NCBI RefSeq assembly: GCF_002946835.1
Contig: NZ_CP026652.1
Span: 4,650,001-4,714,000 of the forward strand
Direction of reading: 5' to 3'
DNA: 64,000 nt
DNA from: Streptomyces dengpaensis
GTDB lineage: Bacteria; Actinomycetota; Actinomycetes; Streptomycetales; Streptomycetaceae
The notes beneath the pieces were generated by a model, which was not told the DNA's origin, did no database searches, and saw only the letters and a list, made by a program, of their open reading frames with translations. The position numbers and the translations under genes are program-made. Shown piece by piece: positions 9,808-17,342 of the stretch (positions are counted from its first letter, which is position 1; every line of letters begins with the position of its first letter).

Positions 9808-10116
9808 CTAGACAGCCATGCCGTACACGATGGTGAAGAGCGTGCCGAGGGATCCGATGATGAAGACTCCCGTGAGGCCCGCGATGATGAGGCCCTTGCC
9901 CTGTTCGGCACTGAAGGTGTCACGGAGGGCCGTCGCGCCGATACGTTGCTTCGCCGCGCCCCAGATCGCGATGCCGAGGCAGAGCAGGATGGCGACCGCC
10001 ATCACGACCTCGATCATCACCTTCGCCTCGTTGCCCAGGCTGCCGAAGGGACCCCAGTCCGGAGCGATCCCGCCGATGATTGTGGTGATGTCGCCCTTTT
10101 CGGCTGCGAAAAGCAT
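9808..10116 (-). CDS. Small two-helix membrane protein, possible VirB2-like pilin or channel subunit
   Basis: A 102-residue protein with two hydrophobic helices (VMIEVVMAVAILLCLGIAIW and LIIAGLTGVFIIGSLGTLF) separated by a short charged loop. This resembles VirB2/TrbC pilin-like proteins, and it is the first gene of the type IV-like operon, 223 bp upstream of the VirB8-like gene. The ATG at 10116 has GGTGA five bases before it and is preferred; an in-frame GTG at 10149 would add 11 residues. The frame stays open to about 10311 but holds no start codon. Confidence 0.7.
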   Translation of the reverse strand: MLFAAEKGDITTIIGGIAPDWGPFGSLGNEAKVMIEVVMAVAILLCLGIAIWGAAKQRIGATALRDTFSAEQGKGLIIAGLTGVFIIGSLGTLFTIVYGMAV

Positions 10117-10624
10117 GTAAGTCACCGCCCCTAGTGGGTAGTTCTGCACCCCCTGCCACTGCGCGCAGAGGTCGGGCCCATTCTCGCCGACAACGACGCC
10201 GTCGCATGTCGACTTGGCGTCATTGATTGGCGGGTTTCGTACGAATACCTTGCCACCGGCCCACGCAGGACCCTCTCGGGGGCACGGGACGGTATGCGAA
10301 GGGTCGTGTGGTCACTCTGTGTATCACGGCAGGTTACGCCGGGCAATGAAGTCGGAGCGGTACCTGTCGTGTGGTTCCGTCGTTAACCCCTTCTACGATC
10401 GTACGTCTCGTTTCTGACGGGGCGTCGAGCCGATGTGCTGTGGGTCGTCGCGTCTGCGGGATGTGGACGCCGACCGTTGCCCGAAGGCTATCGCCCGCCG
10501 CTGGGGCGTACGGAACGGGATGCGGCCGGCGTTCGGTCGTCGTGCGCGTCGGCGGGTGCCAACTGGCGTGAGCGGGCGGGCTGTTCGTTACGTCGATGCG
10601 GGACCGCGGATGCGGCGTCGTACG
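10117..10624. other. Intergenic region without a convincing gene
   Basis: This gap of about 500 bp separates the type IV-like operon from the TetR gene. The open frames within it have poor third-position GC bias and no ribosome site. CGTACG-containing words recur (for example near 10237 and 10400), but I see no clear RNA gene, attachment site or repeat. It should contain the operon promoter. Confidence 0.5.
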
Positions 10625-11218
10625 TCAGCGCGGCCGGAGCCCGTGCAGCAGGTGGTGGATGTGCTCGTCCAGGCCGGCGAGGGAGGCTTCGGCGGGCAGG
10701 CTTCCGTTTGCGGTGAACGCGGCGAGTCCGTGCAGGCTGGCGGCCGCGACCATGGTGATGCGCTCGGGGTCGCCCTCGATGATTTCGCCCCGTTGCTGCG
10801 CGTCCGAGATCAGCCGCGTGATGGGCTCCGCGGAGCGGTCGACGGCGGCGGTCAGCTGTGCGGAGACGTCGGGGTCGTGCTTGCGCGCGAACATCAGCTC
10901 CAGCAGCTCCGCGTTCTCGATGGCGAATCCGAGGTAGGTCTTTGCGAGCGCGGTCAGCCGCCGCTCGAGCGGCAGCTCGGGGTCATCCGCGGCGTCCATG
11001 GCCCGGGCCATCCGCTCGAATCCGACGAGCGTCAGGGCGTCGAGCAGGGCCTGCTTGTCCTTGAAGTGCCGTCCGGGGGCGGCGTGGCTCACGCCGACGT
11101 CGCGGGCCAGCTCGCGGAGGGAGAGTGCGGCGACCCCCTTTTCACGCAAGGTGCGCTCGGCGCTGGTCAGGAGCGCGGCGCGCAGGTCTCCGTGGTGATA
11201 AGGGCGGGTCGTGGGCAT
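10625..11218 (-). CDS. TetR family transcriptional regulator
   Basis: A 197-residue repressor-like protein. The N-terminal helix-turn-helix covers about residues 10-55 (GVAALSLRELARDVGVSHAA, then HFKDKQALLDAL), and the rest is an alpha-helical ligand domain. It is divergent from an SDR oxidoreductase across 98 bp packed with periodic palindromes, so it most likely controls that gene and itself. An ATG at 11227 would add three residues; the one at 11218 lies 8 bases after TACGAT and would suit a leaderless transcript. Confidence 0.9.
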   Translation of the reverse strand: MPTTRPYHHGDLRAALLTSAERTLREKGVAALSLRELARDVGVSHAAPGRHFKDKQALLDALTLVGFERMARAMDAADDPELPLERRLTALAKTYLGFAIENAELLELMFARKHDPDVSAQLTAAVDRSAEPITRLISDAQQRGEIIEGDPERITMVAAASLHGLAAFTANGSLPAEASLAGLDEHIHHLLHGLRPR

Positions 11219-11236
11219 GCGCACCATCGTAGCCCG

Positions 11237-11304
11237 ATGTTGGCAATGGCAGCTTTGTTGTCGACGTCATCATTGTTGTCATTGACAGCATTGTTGGCGA
11301 CGCC
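11237..11304. promoter_or_regulatory. Array of four palindromic operators spaced 18 bp apart
   Basis: The words ATGTTG, TTGTTG, TTGTTG and TTGTTG start at 11237, 11255, 11273 and 11291, exactly 18 bp apart. In step with them are imperfect palindromes centred at 11246, 11264, 11282 and 11300: TGGCAATGGCA, TGTCGACGTCA, TGTCATTGACA and GGCGACGCC. They fit a loose consensus TGNCR-N-YGNCA. The array fills the TetR/SDR divergent promoter. Binding by the adjacent TetR protein is inferred from position. Confidence 0.75.
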
Positions 11305-11310
11305 TACATT
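11282..11310 (+). promoter_or_regulatory. Promoter of the SDR gene, leaderless
   Basis: TTGACA at 11282-11287 and TACATT at 11305-11310 with a 17-bp spacer make a near-consensus housekeeping promoter. Transcription would start about 7 bp on, at the A of the ATG at 11317. The -35 lies inside the third operator and the spacer inside the fourth, so bound repressor would block polymerase. Confidence 0.78.
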
Positions 11311-11316
11311 GACGCC

Positions 11317-12231
11317 ATGCCCAAGACGACTGAAATCAGCAAGTGGGATGCGACCCGTCTCCCCGACCTCTCCGGCCGCAGGGCCGTCGTGACCGGTGCC
11401 AACAGCGGTATCGGCTTCGCGGCCGCCGACGCGCTGGCCCGCGCCGGCGCGCACGTGGTGTTCGCGGTACGGGACCTTGAGCGTGGCCGCGCCGCCGCCG
11501 CGCGGGTGAACGGCAGTACGGAGGTCCGCCGCCTGGACCTGGCCGACCTCGCCTCCGTACGGGGGTTCGCCGAGGCGTGGCAGGGTCCGCTGGATCTACT
11601 GATCAACAACGCCGGCGTGATGATGCTGCCGAAGCAGCGGACCAAGGACGGCTTTGAGATGCAGTTCGGCACGAACCACCTCGGCCACTTCGCGCTGACG
11701 AACCTGCTCCTGCCGCAGGTGACCGGCCGGGTGGTCACGGTGTCCTCGAGTGCCCACCGCATGCCCGGCGCGAGGATCCACTTCGAGGACGTGAACCTGA
11801 CCGCGGACTACAACCCGCAGCGCGCCTACGCCCAGTCCAAGCTGGCGAACCTCCTGTTCACCCTGGAACTCCAGCGCCGTCTCACGGAGTCCGGCTCCCC
11901 GGTCCGCGCACTCGCGGCCCACCCCGGCTGGGCGGCCACCAACCTCCAGAGCCACACCGCGAATCCGGTCGCCCGGGTGAGCATGCTGATCGGCAACAGG
12001 TTCCTGGCCCAGGACGACAAGGGAGGCACCCTCCCCACTCTCTACGCCGCGACCCAGGACCTTCCCGGCGCAAGCTACGTGGGCCCGAGCGGGTTGGGCG
12101 AGATGCGAGGAGCACCGACGCTGGTGGGCCGCACGTCAGCGGCGAGCGACCCGGCGACGGCCCGACGGCTGTGGGCGGTGTCGGAAGAGCTGACCGGGGT
12201 GCGGTGGCCGCTGGCGGTAGGGGCGGCATGA
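11317..12231 (+). CDS. SDR family NAD(P)-dependent oxidoreductase
   Basis: A 304-residue short-chain dehydrogenase of the retinol dehydrogenase/protochlorophyllide reductase-like type. It has the nucleotide motif TGANSGIG (about residue 30), NNAG (about 96), a catalytic serine in VSSSAHR and the YAQSK catalytic Tyr-x3-Lys (about 170). After the active site is HPGWAATNL. The substrate is unknown. It has no ribosome site and a strong promoter ending at the ATG. Divergent TetR control suggests induction by its substrate or by a toxic compound. Confidence 0.93.
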   Translation: MPKTTEISKWDATRLPDLSGRRAVVTGANSGIGFAAADALARAGAHVVFAVRDLERGRAAAARVNGSTEVRRLDLADLASVRGFAEAWQGPLDLLINNAGVMMLPKQRTKDGFEMQFGTNHLGHFALTNLLLPQVTGRVVTVSSSAHRMPGARIHFEDVNLTADYNPQRAYAQSKLANLLFTLELQRRLTESGSPVRALAAHPGWAATNLQSHTANPVARVSMLIGNRFLAQDDKGGTLPTLYAATQDLPGASYVGPSGLGEMRGAPTLVGRTSAASDPATARRLWAVSEELTGVRWPLAVGAA

Positions 12232-12311
12232 AAGCCGCGTGAAGCCGCGCGAAAAGGGGTTATCGCCGGCCTGGGCTACGGGGGCCCCAACGGTCACTTC
12301 ATGCCTGGCGT

Positions 12312-12560
12312 TCAGTGAGACTCAGAGGGTTCCTGGTCTTCCAGTCCCTCCACGAAGTGGTCGAACTCGCCCGCCTGGACGCCCAGTACAAACGCGTCCC
12401 ACTTCTTCTGAGTGGTCGTGACGACGTTCTCCGGGTCGCTGGTCTCCCTGATGTAGACCAAGTCGTTGTCACCAAAGGCGAGTTCGATCCAGGGGCCGGG
12501 ACCCGTCGCGTCGTCCGGGGCGGCGCGGACCCAGTCGAGGTTCGAGGGGACTTCAGCCAC
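12312..12560 (-). CDS. DUF397 domain protein (second copy)
   Basis: An 82-residue DUF397 protein: NLDWVRAAPDDATGPGPWIE near the N terminus, VYIRETSDPENVV in the middle and WDAFVLGVQAGEFD near the end, as usual for this Streptomyces family. Such proteins travel with XRE regulators of the WhiJ type and may act as their partner or antitoxin-like modulator. The GTG start overlaps the preceding DUF397 gene by 8 bp. Confidence 0.85.
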   Translation of the reverse strand: MAEVPSNLDWVRAAPDDATGPGPWIELAFGDNDLVYIRETSDPENVVTTTQKKWDAFVLGVQAGEFDHFVEGLEDQEPSESH

Positions 12561-12744
12561 GGTGGTGTTCCTTCTGGAGGGTGTGGAGGAGGGTGCGGAA
12601 GGCGGCTGGGGTGGCAGTGAGTACCGCCCCGGTGGGGTCGCTGCTTTCGGTGAGGTGGATCGTTCTGGCGGTGCTTGCGGCTATGTGCACGCAAGAGTTG
12701 CCTTCCGGGCAGTAGGACGACTTCTGCCAGGTGAGCGTGGGCAT
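12553..12744 (-). CDS. DUF397 domain protein (first copy)
   Basis: A 63-residue DUF397 protein starting MPTLTWQKSSYCPEGNSCVH, with the conserved W-x-KSS-x-C motif and the IHLTESSDPTGAVL middle block. The ATG is preceded by AAGGAGC. It lies 11 bp after the XRE regulator and overlaps the second DUF397 gene, so the three form one operon. Confidence 0.87.
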   Translation of the reverse strand: MPTLTWQKSSYCPEGNSCVHIAASTARTIHLTESSDPTGAVLTATPAAFRTLLHTLQKEHHRG

Positions 12745-12755
12745 CCCGGGCTCCT

Positions 12756-13601
12756 TCACAGGTCTTTGACGACGTTGTGGATGAATTTCTGCGATTCCTC
12801 GGGGGTGAGGGCCGCCGCCTCCATGCGATTGAGCAGTACCCGGTACTTGTTCAGCTGTGCCTCGGCGTCGAGAAATACCGGGCCGTGCGACTGGTCGAGG
12901 TTCACGGTGTCGAGCTGCGGTACTGGGCCCTCTGCGTAGTAGATCGACTGTCCGGAGCCGGGGAAGATGCGGGCGTCGAACGGGATGACGTGGATCGCGA
13001 CATGCTCCCGCTCGTTCATTTCCAGGAGGTACCTGAGCTGGTCGCGGGTCACGCGAGGACCGCCGAACTTCATGCGCAGGGCGGCCTCGTGGACGATGAC
13101 CTGGTGCGGGGTCGGCGGATCGCGGAAGAGGACGGTCTGGCGTTTGACCCGGAACGACACCCGGTGCTCCACGTCCGGGGGCGGTAGCTCGGGCACAGCC
13201 TGACGGAAGATCTCGCGAGCGTAGTCCGTGGTCTGGAAGAGGCCTGGGATGTGCACCGTCACGGCAGTTCGCAGCCGTGTGGCGTGGTGTTCCAGCTCGG
13301 CGAGATCCAGCATTCCGGTCGGCAGAATCTCGCGGTAATCCTCCCACCAGCCTCGCTTGCGATCGGGAGTCATGGCAGCCAGTGCCTCGACAAGAGGCTT
13401 GTCCGAGCAGTCGTAGTGGCAGGCGATGGTGCGCAGTCGGTCGGGGCTCACGCCATGGCGTCCCGCCTCCATATTGCTGACCTGGTTCTGCTTGATGCCG
13501 AGGAGCTGTGCGGCCTGCGTGGACGTCAGGCCTGCCCGCTCACGCAGCTTGCGCAGTTCAGCCCCCAGCCGCAGTTGACGCCCGGTGGGGGTGCTTCTCA
13601 T
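12756..13601 (-). CDS. XRE family regulator with DUF5753 domain (WhiJ-like)
   Basis: A 281-residue DNA-binding protein with an N-terminal helix-turn-helix (LRERAGLTSTQAAQLLGIKQ, then NQVSNMEAGRHGVS, about residues 15-55) and a C-terminal DUF5753 domain (HIPGLFQTTDYAR through LLEMNEREHVAIHVIPF). This is the WhiJ-like family that, with a small DUF397 partner and often an ATPase, modulates development or antibiotic production in Streptomyces. A longer start at 13661 is possible but adds a poor N terminus. It is divergent from the ATPase gene. Confidence 0.9.
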   Translation of the reverse strand: MRSTPTGRQLRLGAELRKLRERAGLTSTQAAQLLGIKQNQVSNMEAGRHGVSPDRLRTIACHYDCSDKPLVEALAAMTPDRKRGWWEDYREILPTGMLDLAELEHHATRLRTAVTVHIPGLFQTTDYAREIFRQAVPELPPPDVEHRVSFRVKRQTVLFRDPPTPHQVIVHEAALRMKFGGPRVTRDQLRYLLEMNEREHVAIHVIPFDARIFPGSGQSIYYAEGPVPQLDTVNLDQSHGPVFLDAEAQLNKYRVLLNRMEAAALTPEESQKFIHNVVKDL

Positions 13602-13831
13602 GGCCAACGTTCGACTCCTTCGGCACTGCCGTGTCACCCACACGCATGAAAGATGAAGCACTTCGACCTTCTAGGTCTAACAACTTACAACTTCACGCTA
13701 CGTTCTTCTCAAGGCGCCCCGCCCAGAAGCACCCCGCTCGACGGAGCGGCCGCGGTCACTGGGCACCGTAACCACACCCGACGACGCACCCAACGACACC
13801 ATCCAACTCCCCTCCGTGATCGGAGACTTCC

Positions 13832-14260
13832 ATGCCCACCGTATCCCCGCCCTGGTCCTACACCCTCCAACTCCCGCACGATCCCCGCGCCACCCTCCGT
13901 ACCGTCCTCGCGGCCCACGGGCTCGCCGAACTCACCTCCACAGCAGAGCTGTTGGCATCCGAACTCCTCACCAACGCCCACCTGCACACACCCGGCCCCT
14001 ACGCCCTGCGCATCCTCTCGACGGAGCCCGACCGGCTGCGGGTCGCCGTATGGGACACCGACCCGAGGGTCCCGCCCGGCTTCAGGGAAGGCACTCCCGA
14101 CCCCGTACCCCCGCAGGACGCCGAGCGCGGCCGCGGTCTGCACCTCGTGCGGGCCTGTGCCGACGCGTGGGGCGTGTCCGTCTTACGGGAGCTCGGCGCG
14201 TCCAAGGGCGGGAAGCTGCTCTGGGCCGAGTGCGCGCACGCTGGATTGTCAGTGGGGTGA
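13832..14260 (+). CDS. ATP-binding protein, RsbW/HATPase_c_2-like
   Basis: A 142-residue GHKL-type ATPase like the anti-sigma kinases. Marks are ELLASELLTNAHLHTPGPY (N box), VWDTDPRVPP (the D-x-G region is modified) and RGRGLHLVRACADAWGV (G box). The ATG follows GGAG at a good distance. It is divergent from the XRE gene; such ATPases accompany WhiJ-type loci, where their role is unclear. Confidence 0.85.
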   Translation: MPTVSPPWSYTLQLPHDPRATLRTVLAAHGLAELTSTAELLASELLTNAHLHTPGPYALRILSTEPDRLRVAVWDTDPRVPPGFREGTPDPVPPQDAERGRGLHLVRACADAWGVSVLRELGASKGGKLLWAECAHAGLSVG

Positions 14261-14304
14261 CCTAGGGTGACAACGTGTGATCGGAACGTGAGGGAGGGGT
14301 CGCG

Positions 14305-15066
14305 GTGACAGAGGTCGAGCAGCGGGCCAGGGGGGCCGCGTGCACGCGTACGGGCCGGGAAGGCGAGGCGGGGGCGGAGGCCGCACAGTACGGTGGATTC
14401 ACCAGTGAGTGGGATGTCGGGCCTCCCATCGACCCCGCTCGCGCAGCCGAGGAGGCGGAAGGACGGAGGTCGTGCGCCGTGCCGATGTCGTCCGTGCCGC
14501 GTATCCGTCCGAAGCCGCGCCCGGGGAATCTGCGCGAAGTCGCCGAAAAGATCGAGGAAGCGACGGGTCTGCGTGTGCAGGTTCTGGGAGGGAAACTCGT
14601 GATGTCCCCGACGCCGCGCGGCAGGCACGCGGGAGTGATCAGGAGCCTGCGTCAGCAGATTGAGCCGGTCTTGCCCGACGGCTTGGGCGCGTACGAGGTG
14701 TCGTCCGTGATGATGCCGGATGACCGTGACGACTACGCGACCCCTGATCTGGTGGTGCTGCCCGAGTCGTGGGATGTGGACGACGACTGGCTGGCCGACC
14801 CTCGCGACGTCGCGCTCGCCGTCGAGGTCATGTCCCCGTCCGAGAAGTCCAGGGACATCAGAGACAAGACCGACTGGTACGCCGTCGCCGGCGTCGCCGT
14901 CCTCCTCGTCGTCGATCCCCGTAAGGGCACCTGGGCGCTGCACACCCGCCCCGACAACGGCGCCTACAAGGACGTTCTGCCCGGCAAATACGGGGAGTCC
15001 GTCCCGCTGCCCGAGCCGCTCGGGTTCGAGGTCGCGACGGGCGGGTTCCCCGTGTACGGGAGCTGA
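14305..15066 (+). CDS. Uma2 family endonuclease-fold protein
   Basis: A 253-residue protein with a PD-(D/E)xK-like Uma2 domain: YATPDLVVLPESW, then LAVEVMSPSEKSRDIRDK, then YAVAGVAVLLVVDP. Uma2 proteins are abundant in Streptomyces and have no firm function. The GTG start has GGGAGGGG just before it. The first about 60 residues are not part of the usual domain, and an internal ATG at 14485 would give the normal length of about 193 residues, so the N terminus is uncertain. Confidence 0.85.
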   Translation: MTEVEQRARGAACTRTGREGEAGAEAAQYGGFTSEWDVGPPIDPARAAEEAEGRRSCAVPMSSVPRIRPKPRPGNLREVAEKIEEATGLRVQVLGGKLVMSPTPRGRHAGVIRSLRQQIEPVLPDGLGAYEVSSVMMPDDRDDYATPDLVVLPESWDVDDDWLADPRDVALAVEVMSPSEKSRDIRDKTDWYAVAGVAVLLVVDPRKGTWALHTRPDNGAYKDVLPGKYGESVPLPEPLGFEVATGGFPVYGS

Positions 15067-15230
15067 CGCGGCGGGGCGGTTCGAAGGAGACTCTTCGTCT
15101 GCCCTCGGCGTTCTTCATACACACCGGCATCGCCACGTGTGCTTTCTCCTTGTGCGTGATCATCCCGTCGTACTGGGGTCGCCTCTACACTGACCCGGGC
15201 GGACTCCCGTGCGGCGAGGGGCGGTTGACG

Positions 15231-16232
15231 GTGCGTAAGGCGTGGATCGTGGGGCTCTCCGCTGTCGCGGCAGGGGTCGGCTTCGTGATGCTGCTCGGCG
15301 TCGGCGTGTATATGGCGGCGGGGAACCTTGGGGGCGGGATCGGCGGAGGTTCGGTCGGGCTCGCGAAGGGGGCCGTACCCGCCGCGTACCGGACGCTCGT
15401 ACAGAAGTGGGGCAATCTGTGCAGCGCCATTAACCCGGCGCTGCTCGCCGCTCAGCTCTATCAGGAGAGCGGATTCAATCCGAGCGCGAAGAGTCCGGCG
15501 AAAGCGCAAGGGATCGCGCAATTCATCCCGGGGACCTGGGCGACGCACGGAGTCGACGGCGACGGGGACGGGGACCGTGACGTATGGGATCCGAATGACG
15601 CGATTCCGTCGGCTGCCTCGTACGACTGCCGGCTTGCCTCGTATGTGAAGGACGCGCCCGGGAACCCGACCGAGAACATGCTCGCCGCGTACAACGCGGG
15701 GGCCTACGCGGTCATTAAGTACGGGGGCGTGCCGCCGTACAAGGAGACCCAGAACTACGTGAAGACGATCACGACGCTGCAGAAGAGTTTCGCCGCGCCG
15801 TTGACCCGGGTCGAGCCCTCGAAGCTGGCGGCGGGGGCGATCACATACGCGCAGGAGAAGCTCGGCACGCCCTACCTGTGGGGTGGCAACGGAACCGCTG
15901 ACCAGGGCGGACGCTTCGACTGCTCGGGGCTCACGAAGGCCGCGTACGAGAGTGTGGGGATCACGCTGCCGCGTGTCGCCAATGACCAGTACAACGCCGG
16001 GCCGCACCCCAAGAGGGACGAACTGCTGCCGGGGGATCTGGTCTTCTTCTCGGACGACCTCAGCAATTCCCGGGCCATCCGGCACGTGGGGATCTATGTG
16101 GGGGGCGGGTACATGATCGACGCGCCCCGGCCGGGGGCCGTGATCCGGTTCGACCCCGTCGACACCCCCGATTACTTCGGGGCCACCCGCGTGACCGAAG
16201 ATGGCGCGAAAGCATTGCCCACGACCATCTGA
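15231..16232 (+). CDS. Bifunctional lytic transglycosylase / NlpC-P60 wall hydrolase
   Basis: A 333-residue exported enzyme. After an N-terminal membrane anchor (residues 5-35) comes an SLT-like domain (LLAAQLYQESGFNP with the catalytic Glu, AQGIAQFIPGTW, then MLAAYNAGAYAV) that cuts glycan strands. A C-terminal NlpC/P60 domain follows, with RFDCSGLTKAAYE (catalytic Cys) and RHVGIYVGGGYMIDA (His), which cuts stem peptides. The GTG is preceded by GAGGGG. This SLT plus NlpC/P60 build is the VirB1 type of Gram-positive conjugation systems, so it may serve the type IV-like operon 5 kb upstream; a general wall role is the alternative. Confidence 0.9.
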   Translation: MRKAWIVGLSAVAAGVGFVMLLGVGVYMAAGNLGGGIGGGSVGLAKGAVPAAYRTLVQKWGNLCSAINPALLAAQLYQESGFNPSAKSPAKAQGIAQFIPGTWATHGVDGDGDGDRDVWDPNDAIPSAASYDCRLASYVKDAPGNPTENMLAAYNAGAYAVIKYGGVPPYKETQNYVKTITTLQKSFAAPLTRVEPSKLAAGAITYAQEKLGTPYLWGGNGTADQGGRFDCSGLTKAAYESVGITLPRVANDQYNAGPHPKRDELLPGDLVFFSDDLSNSRAIRHVGIYVGGGYMIDAPRPGAVIRFDPVDTPDYFGATRVTEDGAKALPTTI

Positions 16233-16506
16233 ACCCACCCCCTGAGCTGCGACGATGTATCTCTCTTCGATAACGTCTGGGTGATCATTCAGTGGAGGGC
16301 GGAACGGAGTAGAGGGGACTGTGCGTTCCTTTTGACGTAGCACTGGCCCATGACGGCACTGGCCTATGACGCGGGCCGGGCGGATCTTGTGGATCCGGCC
16401 GGGTCGGCAGGTCTGACAGGTCTGGCTGTTCTACGACCACGGGGGTGGATCGAGCGGCGCACGAACGGTGTGCCCGCGGGAAAGACGACGAAGGAGCCGC
16501 AGCACC

Positions 16507-17211
16507 ATGGCTGGACTCGCCGGATCCGGTTCCAACCCCGACGTCGACCTGCTCTACGACATCAACGGCCTCGCCAAGGACGCGCCGCACTGGTTCGACC
16601 GGGGCATGGAGTTCGTGGGTGAGTTCGGGCTGCTGCTCGCCTTGGTCCTGCTGGTGGTGTGGTGCTGGTGGAGCGTCCGGCGGCGCGGCGGTGCGGAGGC
16701 GGCGTCCTCCGTGGCCGCGCTGGTGTGGGCGCCGCTGGCGGCCGGTATCGCGGTGCTGGTGAACGTGCCGATACGGGGCTTCGTGGAGAGACCCCGGCCC
16801 TTCGTGGACCATCAAGACCTCGAGGTCCTCGTGTCCGGCAAGTCCGACTTCTCCTTCGTCAGCGATCACGCGACGCTCGCCATGGCGGTGGGCGTCGGGC
16901 TGTTCGTCGCCAACCGGAAGTTCGGACTCGTGGGCATCGGGCTCGCGCTGCTCGAAGGTTTCTGCCGGGTCTACATGGGCGTGCACTACCCGACGGACGT
17001 CGTCGGCGGCTTCGCCCTCGGCACGGCGGTCACCCTGCTGCTCTCCCCGCTCGCGATGGCGCTGCTGACACCTGTCACGAAGGCTGTGGAACGGGCCCCG
17101 CGCGTCGGGTGGCTGATCCGGGCGCGGGGGGCGGCTCCCTCCGGGCAGGATGCCGTGATTCCGGAGGCGGCGCCGGCGGAACAGCCCGAGGAGCGGGACC
17201 TCGCGGCCTGA
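16507..17211 (+). CDS. PAP2 family phosphatase, membrane-bound
   Basis: A 234-residue lipid or pyrophosphate phosphatase with about five membrane helices. The three acid-phosphatase motifs are VPIRGFVERPRP, FSFVSDHATLA (the usual PSGH reads VSDH) and CRVYMGVHYPTDVVGG. The likely substrate is a lipid phosphate or an undecaprenyl-pyrophosphate-like compound at the outer membrane face. The ATG follows GAAGGAG. The tail of about 50 residues is charged and probably disordered. Confidence 0.9.
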   Translation: MAGLAGSGSNPDVDLLYDINGLAKDAPHWFDRGMEFVGEFGLLLALVLLVVWCWWSVRRRGGAEAASSVAALVWAPLAAGIAVLVNVPIRGFVERPRPFVDHQDLEVLVSGKSDFSFVSDHATLAMAVGVGLFVANRKFGLVGIGLALLEGFCRVYMGVHYPTDVVGGFALGTAVTLLLSPLAMALLTPVTKAVERAPRVGWLIRARGAAPSGQDAVIPEAAPAEQPEERDLAA

Positions 17212-17342
17212 CCGGTGGCGTCCGGCTTGATCGGGTACGTCGCTGTCTGGCTGTTTGTGCCCCGGCCTGGTCGGTTACGTCGCTGTCTGGCCGGTTACTC
17301 CGGAGTCTGACCGGTTACGCCGTGCTCTGACTGGTCGTCTGG

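Noticed and set aside
10117..10311. Upstream extension of the small VirB2-like protein
   Set aside because: The frame is open and its residues look protein-like, but it has no start codon and weak third-position bias.
2865..16232. Integrated conjugative element
   Set aside because: I see no integrase, excisionase, relaxase, att repeats or shift in base composition, so the type IV-like genes are better taken as resident core genes.
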